Shown: positions 1-6,515 of the stretch, piece by piece
Layout: the number at the start of each line of letters is the position of its first letter
Position numbering within the stretch: the first letter of the stretch is position 1
Source: Verrucomicrobiota bacterium
Lineage (GTDB): Bacteria; Verrucomicrobiota; Verrucomicrobiia; Verrucomicrobiales; Verrucomicrobiaceae
Assembly (NCBI GenBank): GCA_023429545.1
Contig: JAEYUU010000591.1
Coordinates: 1-6,515, forward strand
Length of the DNA: 6,515 bases
Direction of reading: 5' to 3'
Notes under the pieces: model-generated
Told to the model about the DNA's origin: nothing
The model's input: the letters and a program-made list of their open reading frames with translations, nothing else
The model's database searches: none
Program-made: the position numbers and the translations under genes

Positions 1-27
1 CCGTTCTATCGGGACTAGCGACCGGAG

Positions 28-780
28 GTGTTTTTCGAGAATCCTTCACTCAGCGTGTACTTCTACCGCATCAACACCACCCGGCCGGCCCTCAGTGACA
101 AACGCGTGCGCCATGCCCTCGCCATGGCCATTGACCGGGAGAGCCTGATCCGGAACGTGCTCAAGGGCGCGCAGAAGCCCGCTGTTGGCCTGACTCCATA
201 CCCGGAGATGCTGCACTACCCGAACGCTCCCCATGTGGTGAAGTTTGACCCGGCGGAGGCGCGGCGCCTGCTGGCTGAGGCGGGTTATCCTGACGGAAAG
301 GGCTTTCCACGGTTCGACATTCTCATCAATACGAGTGAAGGGCATCGCACCATCGCTGAGGCTGTCCAGGAAATGTGGAAAAAGCACCTGAATATTCCTG
401 TGGGCATCTACAATCAGGATTGGCAGGTCTATCTGGAGTCGCAGAGGGTCATGAACTACTCCATCTGCCGGGCGGCCTGGTCGGGAGACTACCCGGATCC
501 TTTTACCTTCCTGGGCATGTGGAAGACCGGTGATGGAAACAACGAAACCGGATGGGGCAGCCCTGTCTATGATGAACTGCTGGCGAATTCTGCGGTGGAG
601 GTGGACGGACAACGCCGCATGGCCATTCTGGGAGAGGCAGAGTCGCTGCTCCTGGAGGACATGCCCATCATTCCGGTCTACTGGTATGCCCGTGCGACCC
701 TGCGGCGCCCGGAGGTGAAAAACTGGAAGACCAGCGTGCTGGAGCACCGCTGCTACAAGGCGCTTGATCTCGCCCCATGA
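28..780 (+). CDS. oppA: Oligopeptide ABC transporter substrate-binding protein OppA, C-terminal part (partial, possibly interrupted)
   Basis: This is the C-terminal half of a family 5 (SBP_bac_5) solute-binding protein, which captures peptides outside the inner membrane and delivers them to OppBC. About 250 residues are visible, against roughly 530 for a full OppA. Recognisable parts are the segment YFYRINTTRP, the signature DKRVRHALAMAIDR (about residues 24-37), and WSGDYPDPFTFLGMW (about 149-163), the counterpart of the ADYNEPTSFL region of E. coli OppA. The C-terminus is intact and ends in TGA. The listed start is only the GTG after an in-frame TAG at 16-18, and no properly spaced Shine-Dalgarno precedes it. 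Residues just before the TAG (FYRD) and just after it (RPEVFF) both fit the OppA family, so the true gene probably starts outside the window. It lies 30 bp before oppB. The family assignment is firm, but whether the gene is functional is unclear. DppA or another peptide-binding relative is possible, but the OppB/OppC neighbours favour OppA. Confidence 0.85.
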   Translation: MFFENPSLSVYFYRINTTRPALSDKRVRHALAMAIDRESLIRNVLKGAQKPAVGLTPYPEMLHYPNAPHVVKFDPAEARRLLAEAGYPDGKGFPRFDILINTSEGHRTIAEAVQEMWKKHLNIPVGIYNQDWQVYLESQRVMNYSICRAAWSGDYPDPFTFLGMWKTGDGNNETGWGSPVYDELLANSAVEVDGQRRMAILGEAESLLLEDMPIIPVYWYARATLRRPEVKNWKTSVLEHRCYKALDLAP

Positions 781-810
781 TTCCCTGACAGCAACTTCCC
801 GAGACCGCTC

Positions 811-1731
811 ATGCTGCACTTCCTTCTCAGCCGTCTGCTTCAAGGGATCGTCGTCATCCTCGCGGTGCTGGTGCTGACGTTTTTCCTCCAGAAGATGTCG
901 CCGGCGAGCCCGTTCAACAGTGAGAAGAACATTCCGGAAGAGCAGCGCGCGTTGTTTGCTGCCTACTATGGGTATGACAGGCCGTGGCCGGTCCAGCTCT
1001 GGAATGTCATCAAATCGTACGCCACCTTCAATCCACCCGACTGCATGAAGAAGCCGGGGCGCGGAGTGGGAGAGATCATCGCGCAGGCGTTCCCTGTATC
1101 GCTGGCCATCGCGGTACCATCGCTTCTCATTGCCCTGTGCCTCGGAGTTCCGCTGGGCGCCATTGCGGCGTTGAAGCCGCATACGTTCGAGGATCGCGCC
1201 GCCACTTTCCTCGCTACGCTGGGGGTATGCCTGCCGAGTTTCGTGCTGGGGCCATTGGTGGCGTTGTTCTTTGGCTTGAAGCTGGGATGGTTCAATGTCG
1301 CCGGATGGATGGACCCTGCGGACTGGGTACTGCCCGCAGTCACCTTGGGCTTCATTTATAGCGGCCCCATCGCCCGCCTCACGCGTGGTGGCCTGCGGGA
1401 GACGCTGGTCCAGGATTTCATCCGCACCGCTCGGGCCAAAGGGGTGGATGAGCGCGGCGTGGTACTGCGCCACGCCAAGAAGATGGCCTGCCTTCCGGTC
1501 ATCAATTACCTCGGTCCCGCCGTGGCCGGACTGCTTACCGGCTCATTCGTCATCGAAACGGTCTTCCAGATTCCCGGTCTCGGGCAGCACTTCGTGAATT
1601 CGGCTTTTGAAGGCGACCACAATCTGGCCATGGGCATTACGCTCTTTTTCGCCGTACTCGTCGTGGTCTTCAATGTTTTCGTCGACCTCATTCAGGCTGC
1701 GGTGAACCCCAGGATTGGTCTCAAGACATGA
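811..1731 (+). CDS. oppB: Oligopeptide ABC transporter permease OppB
   Basis: Inner-membrane permease that forms half of the peptide channel with OppC. The protein is 306 residues, the same length as I recall for E. coli OppB. The N-terminal helix (about 8-28) is followed by SPASPFNSEKNIPEE, matching the APGSPFTGE region of OppB. Further hydrophobic segments lie at about 94-120, 128-156, 169-186, 226-252 and 272-297, giving the usual six-helix BPD_transp_1 layout. The cytoplasmic EAA loop, which docks on the ATPase, is at about 205-230 (RTARAKG, then RHAKKMACLPV). It is followed by the family-typical GSFVIETVFQIPGLGQHFVN (about 244-263). The ATG start aligns with OppB N-termini, although the upstream bases show only a weak Shine-Dalgarno. 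The stop overlaps the oppC start as ATGA, which suggests translational coupling. The sequence resembles OppB more than DppB, especially around SPF and in the EAA loop. Confidence 0.95.
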   Translation: MLHFLLSRLLQGIVVILAVLVLTFFLQKMSPASPFNSEKNIPEEQRALFAAYYGYDRPWPVQLWNVIKSYATFNPPDCMKKPGRGVGEIIAQAFPVSLAIAVPSLLIALCLGVPLGAIAALKPHTFEDRAATFLATLGVCLPSFVLGPLVALFFGLKLGWFNVAGWMDPADWVLPAVTLGFIYSGPIARLTRGGLRETLVQDFIRTARAKGVDERGVVLRHAKKMACLPVINYLGPAVAGLLTGSFVIETVFQIPGLGQHFVNSAFEGDHNLAMGITLFFAVLVVVFNVFVDLIQAAVNPRIGLKT

Positions 1732-2699
1732 GCAGCGTTTCCGTCCATCCAAAGACTTATGGAGAGTCGCCGTGGCGTGCAGCCTTCCGGCGGTTGCTGC
1801 ACAACGTGCTTGCGGTGGGGGGGTGCATCTTCCTCATCTTCCTGGTGCTCGCCTGCGCGTTCGGCCCACTGGCCTCGCAGTACAACCAGTCGGATCAGGA
1901 TCTGGAAAAGCAGGCCTCCAGGCCCACGGCGGAGCACTGGATGGGCACGGATGCCCTGGGACGTGATGTGGCCACGCGTGTGCTGTATGGTGGACGCGTT
2001 TCCCTGCTGGTGGGTATTGTGGCCACGGGTGTGGCCGCCGTCATTGGTGTCTCGTACGGACTCATTTCCGGCCTGGTCGGCGGACGGGTGGATGCAGCCA
2101 TGATGCGTGTGGTGGACATCCTCTACGCCTTCCCCTTCATCGTATTTGTGATCCTGCTCAATGCCGTGCTTGGCAAGGACCCCACCATCGAGGCCTGGAC
2201 CCGCAGCGTGATGGATTTCCTGGCGTTCATCCCAGGTCTGAAAGCGGCGATGGAGGACATCGGATTCAATGCCAGCTTCATCATCCTCTTCGCCGCGATC
2301 GGCGCGGTCGAGTGGCTCACCATGGCGCGTGTGGTGCGCGGCCAGACGCTGGCTCTGAAAAGGCAGGAGTTCATCACGGCTGCACGTTCTTATGGTGCAG
2401 GTACAGGCCGCATTCTCGTGCGGCATCTCCTTCCGAACGTCATCGGTCCGGTGATCATTTACGCCAGTCTCACTGTGCCGGCGGTCATGCTGCTGGAGGC
2501 CACGCTGAGTTTCCTCGGCCTCGGCATCCAGCCTCCCGCGCCCTCATGGGGCACTTTGATCAAAGATGGCGCCGACCAGGTGGAGAACGCCCCCTGGCTC
2601 ATCTTCTTCCCCGGTGGCATTTTTGCGCTCACCCTGCTCGCGTTGAATTTCCTTGGCGATGGCCTGCGCGATGCGCTGGATCCGCGGAGTGGGAAGTAG
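1728..2699 (+). CDS. oppC: Oligopeptide ABC transporter permease OppC with a loop insertion
   Basis: Second permease subunit of the peptide importer, in the inner membrane. It is 323 residues, about 20 longer than E. coli OppC. An N-terminal cytoplasmic segment precedes the first helix (about 25-50). The periplasmic motif HWMGTDALGRD (70-80) is diagnostic of the OppC/DppC N-terminal region. VDILYAFPFIVFVILL (129-144) and VEWLTMARVVRGQTLALKR (194-212) match OppC closely. The EAA loop is at about 215-241 (FITAARSYG, then VRHLLPNVIGP). The C-terminus LNFLGDGLRDALDPR is typical of OppC. Between the third and fourth core helices, about residues 151-181 form extra sequence relative to E. coli OppC as I recall it. 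The start lies in the ATGA overlap with oppB. A run of seven G (1817-1823) lies in codons 30-32, with the frame intact. No ATPase gene follows on this strand before the convergent gene. Confidence 0.95.
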   Translation: MSSVSVHPKTYGESPWRAAFRRLLHNVLAVGGCIFLIFLVLACAFGPLASQYNQSDQDLEKQASRPTAEHWMGTDALGRDVATRVLYGGRVSLLVGIVATGVAAVIGVSYGLISGLVGGRVDAAMMRVVDILYAFPFIVFVILLNAVLGKDPTIEAWTRSVMDFLAFIPGLKAAMEDIGFNASFIILFAAIGAVEWLTMARVVRGQTLALKRQEFITAARSYGAGTGRILVRHLLPNVIGPVIIYASLTVPAVMLLEATLSFLGLGIQPPAPSWGTLIKDGADQVENAPWLIFFPGGIFALTLLALNFLGDGLRDALDPRSGK

Positions 2700-2710
2700 G
2701 AGATGCTCAG

Positions 2711-2743
2711 GTTGACGCGGAGTGTCCTTGGACAGCGTGCAAC
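2711..2743. terminator. Imperfect hairpin between convergent operons, possible shared terminator
   Basis: GTTGACGC (2711-2718) pairs with GCGT (2735-2738) and CAAC (2740-2743), leaving G2739 bulged. TGTC (2723-2726) pairs with GACA (2731-2734) around the loop CTTG, and GGAG (2719-2722) is bulged. This gives 12 base pairs in the only non-coding gap between the ends of oppC and the oxidoreductase gene. The placement fits a bidirectional terminator, but neither strand shows a T-tract after the stem. It is therefore not a classical intrinsic terminator and could be a 3' end-stabilising stem or chance. Confidence 0.35.
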
Positions 2744-2758
2744 CCAAGTCCTTCGGCA

Positions 2759-3679
2759 CTACTCACTCGCTCGTGCGAGCACCTCGCTGAGTTCCACACT
2801 TGCTCCACTCCAGCGGCGGCTTTCATCCGCAGCTTCCATGAAGCAATAAATCTCCAGAGTCTCAGCCATGCTCACCGGCGGTGTTCCAGTCTGGAAGAAC
2901 TTCACAATCTCCCGCAGCATGGGGGTGTAGTCGCCGGCTTCCTTCTGCTCGAAGATGCCGGTGTCGCCGAACTTGGTCACCTTGTACTCGGCGGGCCAGC
3001 GATGCATCGCGTGCAAGGTGCCGACTTTCCCGTCTTCCCACATGCCGGTCACCACGGATGTGTGCGGCGTGGTGACGCGCTGAACGCGCTGGCAACCAGG
3101 GCCGAGCACGGTGAAGAGTGCCTCGGTGGGATGGATGCCGTAGAAGAAGAGGTCGGGATGATTGGGCTCCAGAGGTGAGGGTCCGTAGGAGATGGCGCCG
3201 CGCACGGTGCCGACGTTTGCGTTGGCGACTTCGATGATACCGGGATACCACCGCATTGCGGAGGAACTGAAGCACGGCGTTCCTGACTCCGCGGCCATCT
3301 CATAGAGAGACACCACGTCCTTGAGAGTGCCCGCCACCGGTTTGTCCACGAAGACGGGCTTCTTCGCGGCGAACACCGGCTCCACCTGCGCGAGATGTTT
3401 CCGTCCATCGAGGCTGCACAGGAGGATGGCGTCCGACTCCGCGACTACCTCCGCGATGCTGTCCATCATGCGGACGCCGTGCTGCTTCTCCAGCTCCCGT
3501 GTGAATTCCTTCACGCGGTCAACGCTCCAAGGCATGTCCGGGCTGTGTTCGGCAAAACCATGCACCACGCGTGCGCCCGTAATGTGCTGCGGGTTCGCGG
3601 GATCGTTCAGCCGCCGGGTGAACTCGACACTGTGTGAAGTGTCGAGTCCGATGATTCCGAGGCGCAGTTCTTCAGGCAT
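2759..3679 (-). CDS. Gfo/Idh/MocA-family NAD(P)-dependent oxidoreductase, divergent
   Basis: Probable cytoplasmic dehydrogenase of the Gfo/Idh/MocA superfamily, whose members mostly oxidise or reduce sugars, inositols and related polyols. The substrate cannot be read from the sequence. It is 306 residues, short for a family usually of about 330-400. The N-terminal Rossmann domain begins LRLGIIGLDTSH (5-16), where the usual third glycine of the nucleotide-binding loop is replaced by Asp13. ESDAILLCS (81-89) is the strand before the conserved substrate-domain junction. VDKPVAG (111-117) replaces the common EKP motif and keeps the expected catalytic lysine, Lys113. The C-terminal domain carries DLFFYGIHPTE (176-186), whose His183 fits the catalytic histidine. 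The ATG is preceded by AAGGTGG at 3690-3684, a good Shine-Dalgarno lying inside the upstream Nudix gene, which it overlaps by 8 bp. It is the last gene of the minus-strand block. The superfamily is clear, the function is not. Confidence 0.85.
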   Translation of the reverse strand: MPEELRLGIIGLDTSHSVEFTRRLNDPANPQHITGARVVHGFAEHSPDMPWSVDRVKEFTRELEKQHGVRMMDSIAEVVAESDAILLCSLDGRKHLAQVEPVFAAKKPVFVDKPVAGTLKDVVSLYEMAAESGTPCFSSSAMRWYPGIIEVANANVGTVRGAISYGPSPLEPNHPDLFFYGIHPTEALFTVLGPGCQRVQRVTTPHTSVVTGMWEDGKVGTLHAMHRWPAEYKVTKFGDTGIFEQKEAGDYTPMLREIVKFFQTGTPPVSMAETLEIYCFMEAADESRRWSGASVELSEVLARASE

Positions 3680-4178
3680 CGCTCCACCTTACGTCGTGGG
3701 TGAGCATGGTGTCGCCATCGAAAAGGAAGGTGCCGAGGAATTGCTCCGTGCCGGTGAGCATGCGGTGCAGCCAGTGGATGTCATCGGCCCACATCTTTTC
3801 AAACGGGATGGCATTGATGGGAGTCCAGAGCGGCACGGCTTCTTCGGTTTCCGTGGCGTGGCCGGTGTATTTTCCCGCTTGGAACACGGCCACATGCATG
3901 GCCATGCCATCGACGAACTGGAACCAGAGCTCGCCGCGTTTCACGGGGGCGATGGCCGTGACATGAAGTTCTTCCTCCGTCTCGCGCACGGCGCATGCAA
4001 GTTCCTCCTCGTCCGGATCCAGTTTGCCGCCAGGTCCGTTCACCTTCCCCTTGCCGAAGCCACGCTTCTTCTGAATCAAGAGCACCTTCCCATCCTCGAC
4101 GATGAACATCAACGTGGCGCGCACGGTGGGCTGCCACGTGGTCCAGTCAGGCTGAAGATGTGCGCTTGCGGTATGCAA
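3672..4178 (-). CDS. MTH1-like Nudix hydrolase, probable 8-oxo-dGTP diphosphatase
   Basis: Probable cytoplasmic Nudix enzyme that hydrolyses oxidised purine nucleoside triphosphates to monophosphates, preventing mutagenic incorporation. The 168 residues resemble human MTH1 (NUDT1, 156 residues) along nearly the whole length. KKRGFGKGKVNGPGG (37-51) matches the MTH1 segment KKRGFGAGRWNGFGG, and IPFEKMWADD (124-133) matches IPFKDMWPDD. By this alignment Phe41, Asn47, Trp130, Asp132 and Asp133 correspond to the MTH1 base-recognition residues Phe27, Asn33, Trp117, Asp119 and Asp120. The Nudix box spans 51-73, with the metal-binding core RETEEE at 65-70. Its usual late glycine is His72 here. The start is a TTG without a visible Shine-Dalgarno, giving about 14 residues more than MTH1. 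A GTG at codon 19 (4124-4122) is an alternative. The gene lies 30 bp after gcvP and overlaps the next gene by 8 bp. The family is firm, and the substrate is inferred from conserved residues. Confidence 0.88.
   Translation of the reverse strand: MHTASAHLQPDWTTWQPTVRATLMFIVEDGKVLLIQKKRGFGKGKVNGPGGKLDPDEEELACAVRETEEELHVTAIAPVKRGELWFQFVDGMAMHVAVFQAGKYTGHATETEEAVPLWTPINAIPFEKMWADDIHWLHRMLTGTEQFLGTFLFDGDTMLTHDVRWSDA
3680..3690 (-). promoter_or_regulatory. Ribosome binding site of the oxidoreductase gene, inside the Nudix gene
   Basis: On the minus strand AAGGTGG (3690-3684) is followed by AGCG and then the ATG at 3679. It encodes the last residues of the Nudix protein and lies just upstream of that gene's TGA (3674-3672). 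The position supports the ATG as the start and suggests translational coupling. It is the clearest Shine-Dalgarno in the window. Confidence 0.6.
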
Positions 4179-4208
4179 AAGATGCGGGCGTGTATGGATG
4201 AGCCGGTG

Positions 4209-6515
4209 TTACGATGCGTATTCCGCGACAGACTCGCACGTGCACACGAGGTTGCGATCCCCATACGCATTGTCAATACGCCCCACGGGCGGCCAGTATT
4301 TGTCGGCTTTCACCCAAGGGAGGGGGAAAGCAGCTTCCTGCCGCGTGTAGGGACGATCCCATTCGTCGGCGAGGAGAACGTCGGCGGTGTGCGGAGCGCG
4401 TTTGAGGACGTTGTTCGTGGCATCGCTGAGTCCGGTTTCGACGGATTCGATTTCGCCATGAATCTCAATCATCGCCTCGCAGAAGCGGTCGAGTTCCGCG
4501 CGGCTTTCGCTTTCCGTGGGCTCGATCATCAGGGTGCCTCCCACCGGCCAGCTCATCGTCGGGGCATGGTAGCCGAAGTCCATGAGCCGCTTGGCCACGT
4601 CCTCCACCGTCACGCCCTTGAACTGCCGCAGGTCCAGAATGCATTCGTGCGCCACATAGCCATTCCGCCCTGAGAAGAGCACGGGGAAATAGGATCCCAG
4701 CCGCTTGGCGATGTAGTTCGCATTCAGGATCGCCAGCTTGGTGCTTTCGATCAGGTCACTTCCCATCATCGCGAGATACATCCAGGAGATGGTGCAGATG
4801 CTGGCACTGCCCCAGGGAGCGGCGCACACCGCGCCTTCGCGCTGGCCCGCGGGCAGCATGGCGTGGCCCGGCAGGAAGGGGATGAGATGCTTTGCCACGC
4901 CAATGGGGCCCACGCCGGGGCCACCGCCGCCGTGGGGGATGCAAAAGGTCTTGTGCAGATTCAGGTGGCAGACGTCCGCGCCGATGAGTCCTGGGGAGGT
5001 GAGTCCCACCTGGGCGTTCATGTTCGCTCCGTCCATGTACACCTGGCCGCCGTGGCGGTGGATGAGCTCGCAGATGTCCACAATGCCCTCTTCGAACACG
5101 CCGTGCGTGCTGGGATAGGTGATCATCAGCGCCGCGAGACGCCCCGAGTATTCCTCCACCTTCTTGCGCAGGTCCTCCATGTCGATGTCGCCACCGCCGT
5201 CGCACGACACGGGCACCACCTTGAAGCCCGCCATCACGGCACTCGCAGGATTGGTGCCGTGAGCGGATACAGGAATGATGCACACGTCGCGATGGCCTTC
5301 TCCCTTTTCCTGGAAATATCGGCGGATGGCCAGCAGCCCGGCGTACTCACCCTGCGAGCCGGCATTCGGCTGGAGAGACACCGCCGCAAAGCCGGTGCAT
5401 TCCGCCAGCCACGCTTCCAACTCCGTGAACATCTCACGATATCCCCCGGTCTGGTCCGCAGGCGCAAAGGGATGCAGCGCATGCACTTCAGGCCAGCTCA
5501 GCGGCATCATTTCCGCGGCAGCGTTCAGCTTCATGGTGCAGGAGCCGAGCGGGATCATCGAGCGGTTGAGCGCGATGTCCTTGACCTCCAGCCGGCGCAG
5601 GTAGCGCATCATCTCCGTCTCGGTATGATACGTGTTGAAGACGGGATGCTTGAGGTATTCGGAGAGCCGTCCGAACTTCTGCGCGAAACCGTTGCCTGTC
5701 CCGTGTCCTTCCGCCTCCAGTGTCGAGCCCTGGATTCCCATGGTTGCCAGCACGTTCTGCAACTCCTCATCCGTCACGCGCTCATCCAGGGCGATGCCCA
5801 CATGCGTGGCATCCACCTTGCGGAGGTTGATGTTCCGCTTTGCGGCGCGCTTGATTGCGCCGTCCGCATCGGGGACTGTGACCGTGAGGGTGTCGAAATA
5901 GTCTTCACTTTCCAGCGTGAGTCCGCCGGCCTTGATGGCTGCCGCGAGCCTTCTGGTGGCGCCGTGCACGCGCTGCGCGATGGCACGCAATCCTTCCGGA
6001 CCATGCCACACGGCGTACATGGAGGCCATCACCGCCAGCAGTACCTGCGCGGTGCAGATGTTGCTCGTGGCCTTCTCGCGGCGGATATGCTGCTCACGCG
6101 TTTGCAGTGAGAGTCGGAAGCCACGATTCCCCTGCGCATCCTTGGACACACCCACGAGCCGTCCCGGCATGCGGCGTTTCATCGCGTCCTTGACCGCCAT
6201 GAATGCGGCATGTGGTCCACCGAAGCCAAGAGGCACGCCGAAGCGCTGGCTGTTTCCCACGCAGATGTCCGCGCCGAATTCTCCCGGTGGTTTCAGAAGC
6301 GTGAGCGCCAGCAGATCCGCGCACACGATGACCTGCGCACCCGCTTCATGGGCCTGCGCGGTGAGCTCGGCATAGTCATGAATCACGCCATCCGCGGCGG
6401 GGTACTGCACGACCACGGCGAAGACACCGTCGTCCTTCTTTAGCATGGCGGATTTCCACTGGCCCACCTTCACCTTCACACCCAGCGCCTCCATGCGCGT
6501 ACGCAGCACATCAAT
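4209..6515 (-). CDS. gcvP: Glycine dehydrogenase (decarboxylating), P-protein of the glycine cleavage system, 5' end outside the window
   Basis: PLP-dependent P-protein of the glycine cleavage system. It decarboxylates glycine and passes the aminomethyl group to the lipoyl arm of GcvH, feeding methylene-THF production through GcvT. About 768 residues are visible out of roughly 950-960, so about 190 N-terminal residues lie beyond 6515. The frame is open to the edge ([12 protein letters not shown], matching LDVVRTR of E. coli GcvP), so the GTG at 6509 is not the real start. Numbering from that GTG, GGPHAAF (97-103) and [16 protein letters not shown] (137-152) belong to the N-terminal half. [16 protein letters not shown] (288-303), the [18 protein letters not shown] segment (317-334) and HGTNPASA (417-424) lead into the active C-terminal half. 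[17 protein letters not shown] (516-532) contains the PLP lysine, Lys520 (codon 4952-4950). Both halves are in one chain, so it is not the split GcvPA/GcvPB form. All key motifs are intact. gcvT and gcvH, if adjacent, would lie to the right of the window. Confidence 0.97.
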   Translation of the reverse strand: MDVLRTRMEALGVKVKVGQWKSAMLKKDDGVFAVVVQYPAADGVIHDYAELTAQAHEAGAQVIVCADLLALTLLKPPGEFGADICVGNSQRFGVPLGFGGPHAAFMAVKDAMKRRMPGRLVGVSKDAQGNRGFRLSLQTREQHIRREKATSNICTAQVLLAVMASMYAVWHGPEGLRAIAQRVHGATRRLAAAIKAGGLTLESEDYFDTLTVTVPDADGAIKRAAKRNINLRKVDATHVGIALDERVTDEELQNVLATMGIQGSTLEAEGHGTGNGFAQKFGRLSEYLKHPVFNTYHTETEMMRYLRRLEVKDIALNRSMIPLGSCTMKLNAAAEMMPLSWPEVHALHPFAPADQTGGYREMFTELEAWLAECTGFAAVSLQPNAGSQGEYAGLLAIRRYFQEKGEGHRDVCIIPVSAHGTNPASAVMAGFKVVPVSCDGGGDIDMEDLRKKVEEYSGRLAALMITYPSTHGVFEEGIVDICELIHRHGGQVYMDGANMNAQVGLTSPGLIGADVCHLNLHKTFCIPHGGGGPGVGPIGVAKHLIPFLPGHAMLPAGQREGAVCAAPWGSASICTISWMYLAMMGSDLIESTKLAILNANYIAKRLGSYFPVLFSGRNGYVAHECILDLRQFKGVTVEDVAKRLMDFGYHAPTMSWPVGGTLMIEPTESESRAELDRFCEAMIEIHGEIESVETGLSDATNNVLKRAPHTADVLLADEWDRPYTRQEAAFPLPWVKADKYWPPVGRIDNAYGDRNLVCTCESVAEYAS

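Noticed and set aside
46..1473. A 475-codon open frame on the minus strand opposite oppA and oppB
   Set aside because: The plus strand encodes well-conserved transporter proteins here. The opposite translation is rich in Arg, His and Gln with no recognisable domain, as expected for antisense frames in GC-rich DNA.
1692..2426. A 244-codon minus-strand frame opposite oppC
   Set aside because: It is a shadow of oppC. Its translation has low-complexity His/Glu/Asp-rich stretches and no conserved motif.
2769..2780. Small palindrome GCTCG-TG-CGAGC at the 3' end of the oxidoreductase gene
   Set aside because: It lies within the coding sequence, has a loop too short for the full stem, and has no T-tract, so I do not call it a terminator.
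4179..4208. Possible promoter or terminator in the 30-bp gcvP/Nudix gap
   Set aside because: I see no hairpin, T-tract or recognisable -35/-10 pair in these bases.
3321..4673. A 450-codon plus-strand frame opposite the oxidoreductase, Nudix and gcvP genes
   Set aside because: It crosses three genes supported by motif-level homology on the other strand and shows no domain of its own.
4863..6110. A 415-codon plus-strand frame opposite gcvP
   Set aside because: gcvP is unmistakable on the minus strand. The antisense product is His/Arg-rich and has no family resemblance.
6507..6509. GTG as the start of gcvP
   Set aside because: The frame stays open to the window edge and the residues upstream still match GcvP, so the real start is outside the window.

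Overview
The window shows two convergent gene blocks on GC-rich, densely coding DNA, with almost no intergenic space. I think it comes from a Gram-negative-type environmental bacterium, and I favour the Verrucomicrobiota/PVC group. That placement rests on the general feel of the proteins (an Opp system with an enlarged OppC, an MTH1-like Nudix enzyme, a divergent Gfo/Idh/MocA protein, weak Shine-Dalgarno signals). It is an inference, not something the sequence proves. Both outer genes run off the window, so this may be a whole short contig.

Left block, plus strand (1-2699): the C-terminal part of an OppA-type oligopeptide-binding protein, then complete oppB and oppC permease genes. The oppA/oppB gap is 30 bp and oppB/oppC overlap by 4 bp (ATGA), as expected for one transcript. 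No OppD/OppF ATPase genes follow. They must lie upstream of oppA or elsewhere. The oppA frame contains an amber codon at 16-18, inside sequence that still looks like OppA on both sides.

Middle (2700-2758): a 58-59 bp convergent gap holding an imperfect 12-bp hairpin (2711-2743) without a T-tract, a possible shared terminator.

Right block, minus strand (6515 down to 2759): gcvP (single-chain glycine decarboxylase P-protein, N-terminus outside the window), then an MTH1-like Nudix hydrolase 30 bp downstream, then a Gfo/Idh/MocA-family oxidoreductase overlapping the Nudix gene by 8 bp. The tight spacing suggests co-transcription. GcvP feeds one-carbon metabolism. The Nudix protein probably clears oxidised purine nucleotides. 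The oxidoreductase substrate is unknown.

I found no RNA genes, insertion sequences, CRISPR arrays or clear promoters. I do not see a wholly new system here. The points most worth a second look are the amber codon in oppA, the roughly 31-residue insertion in OppC, the MTH1-like active site with an altered Nudix box, and the atypical nucleotide-binding motif of the oxidoreductase.
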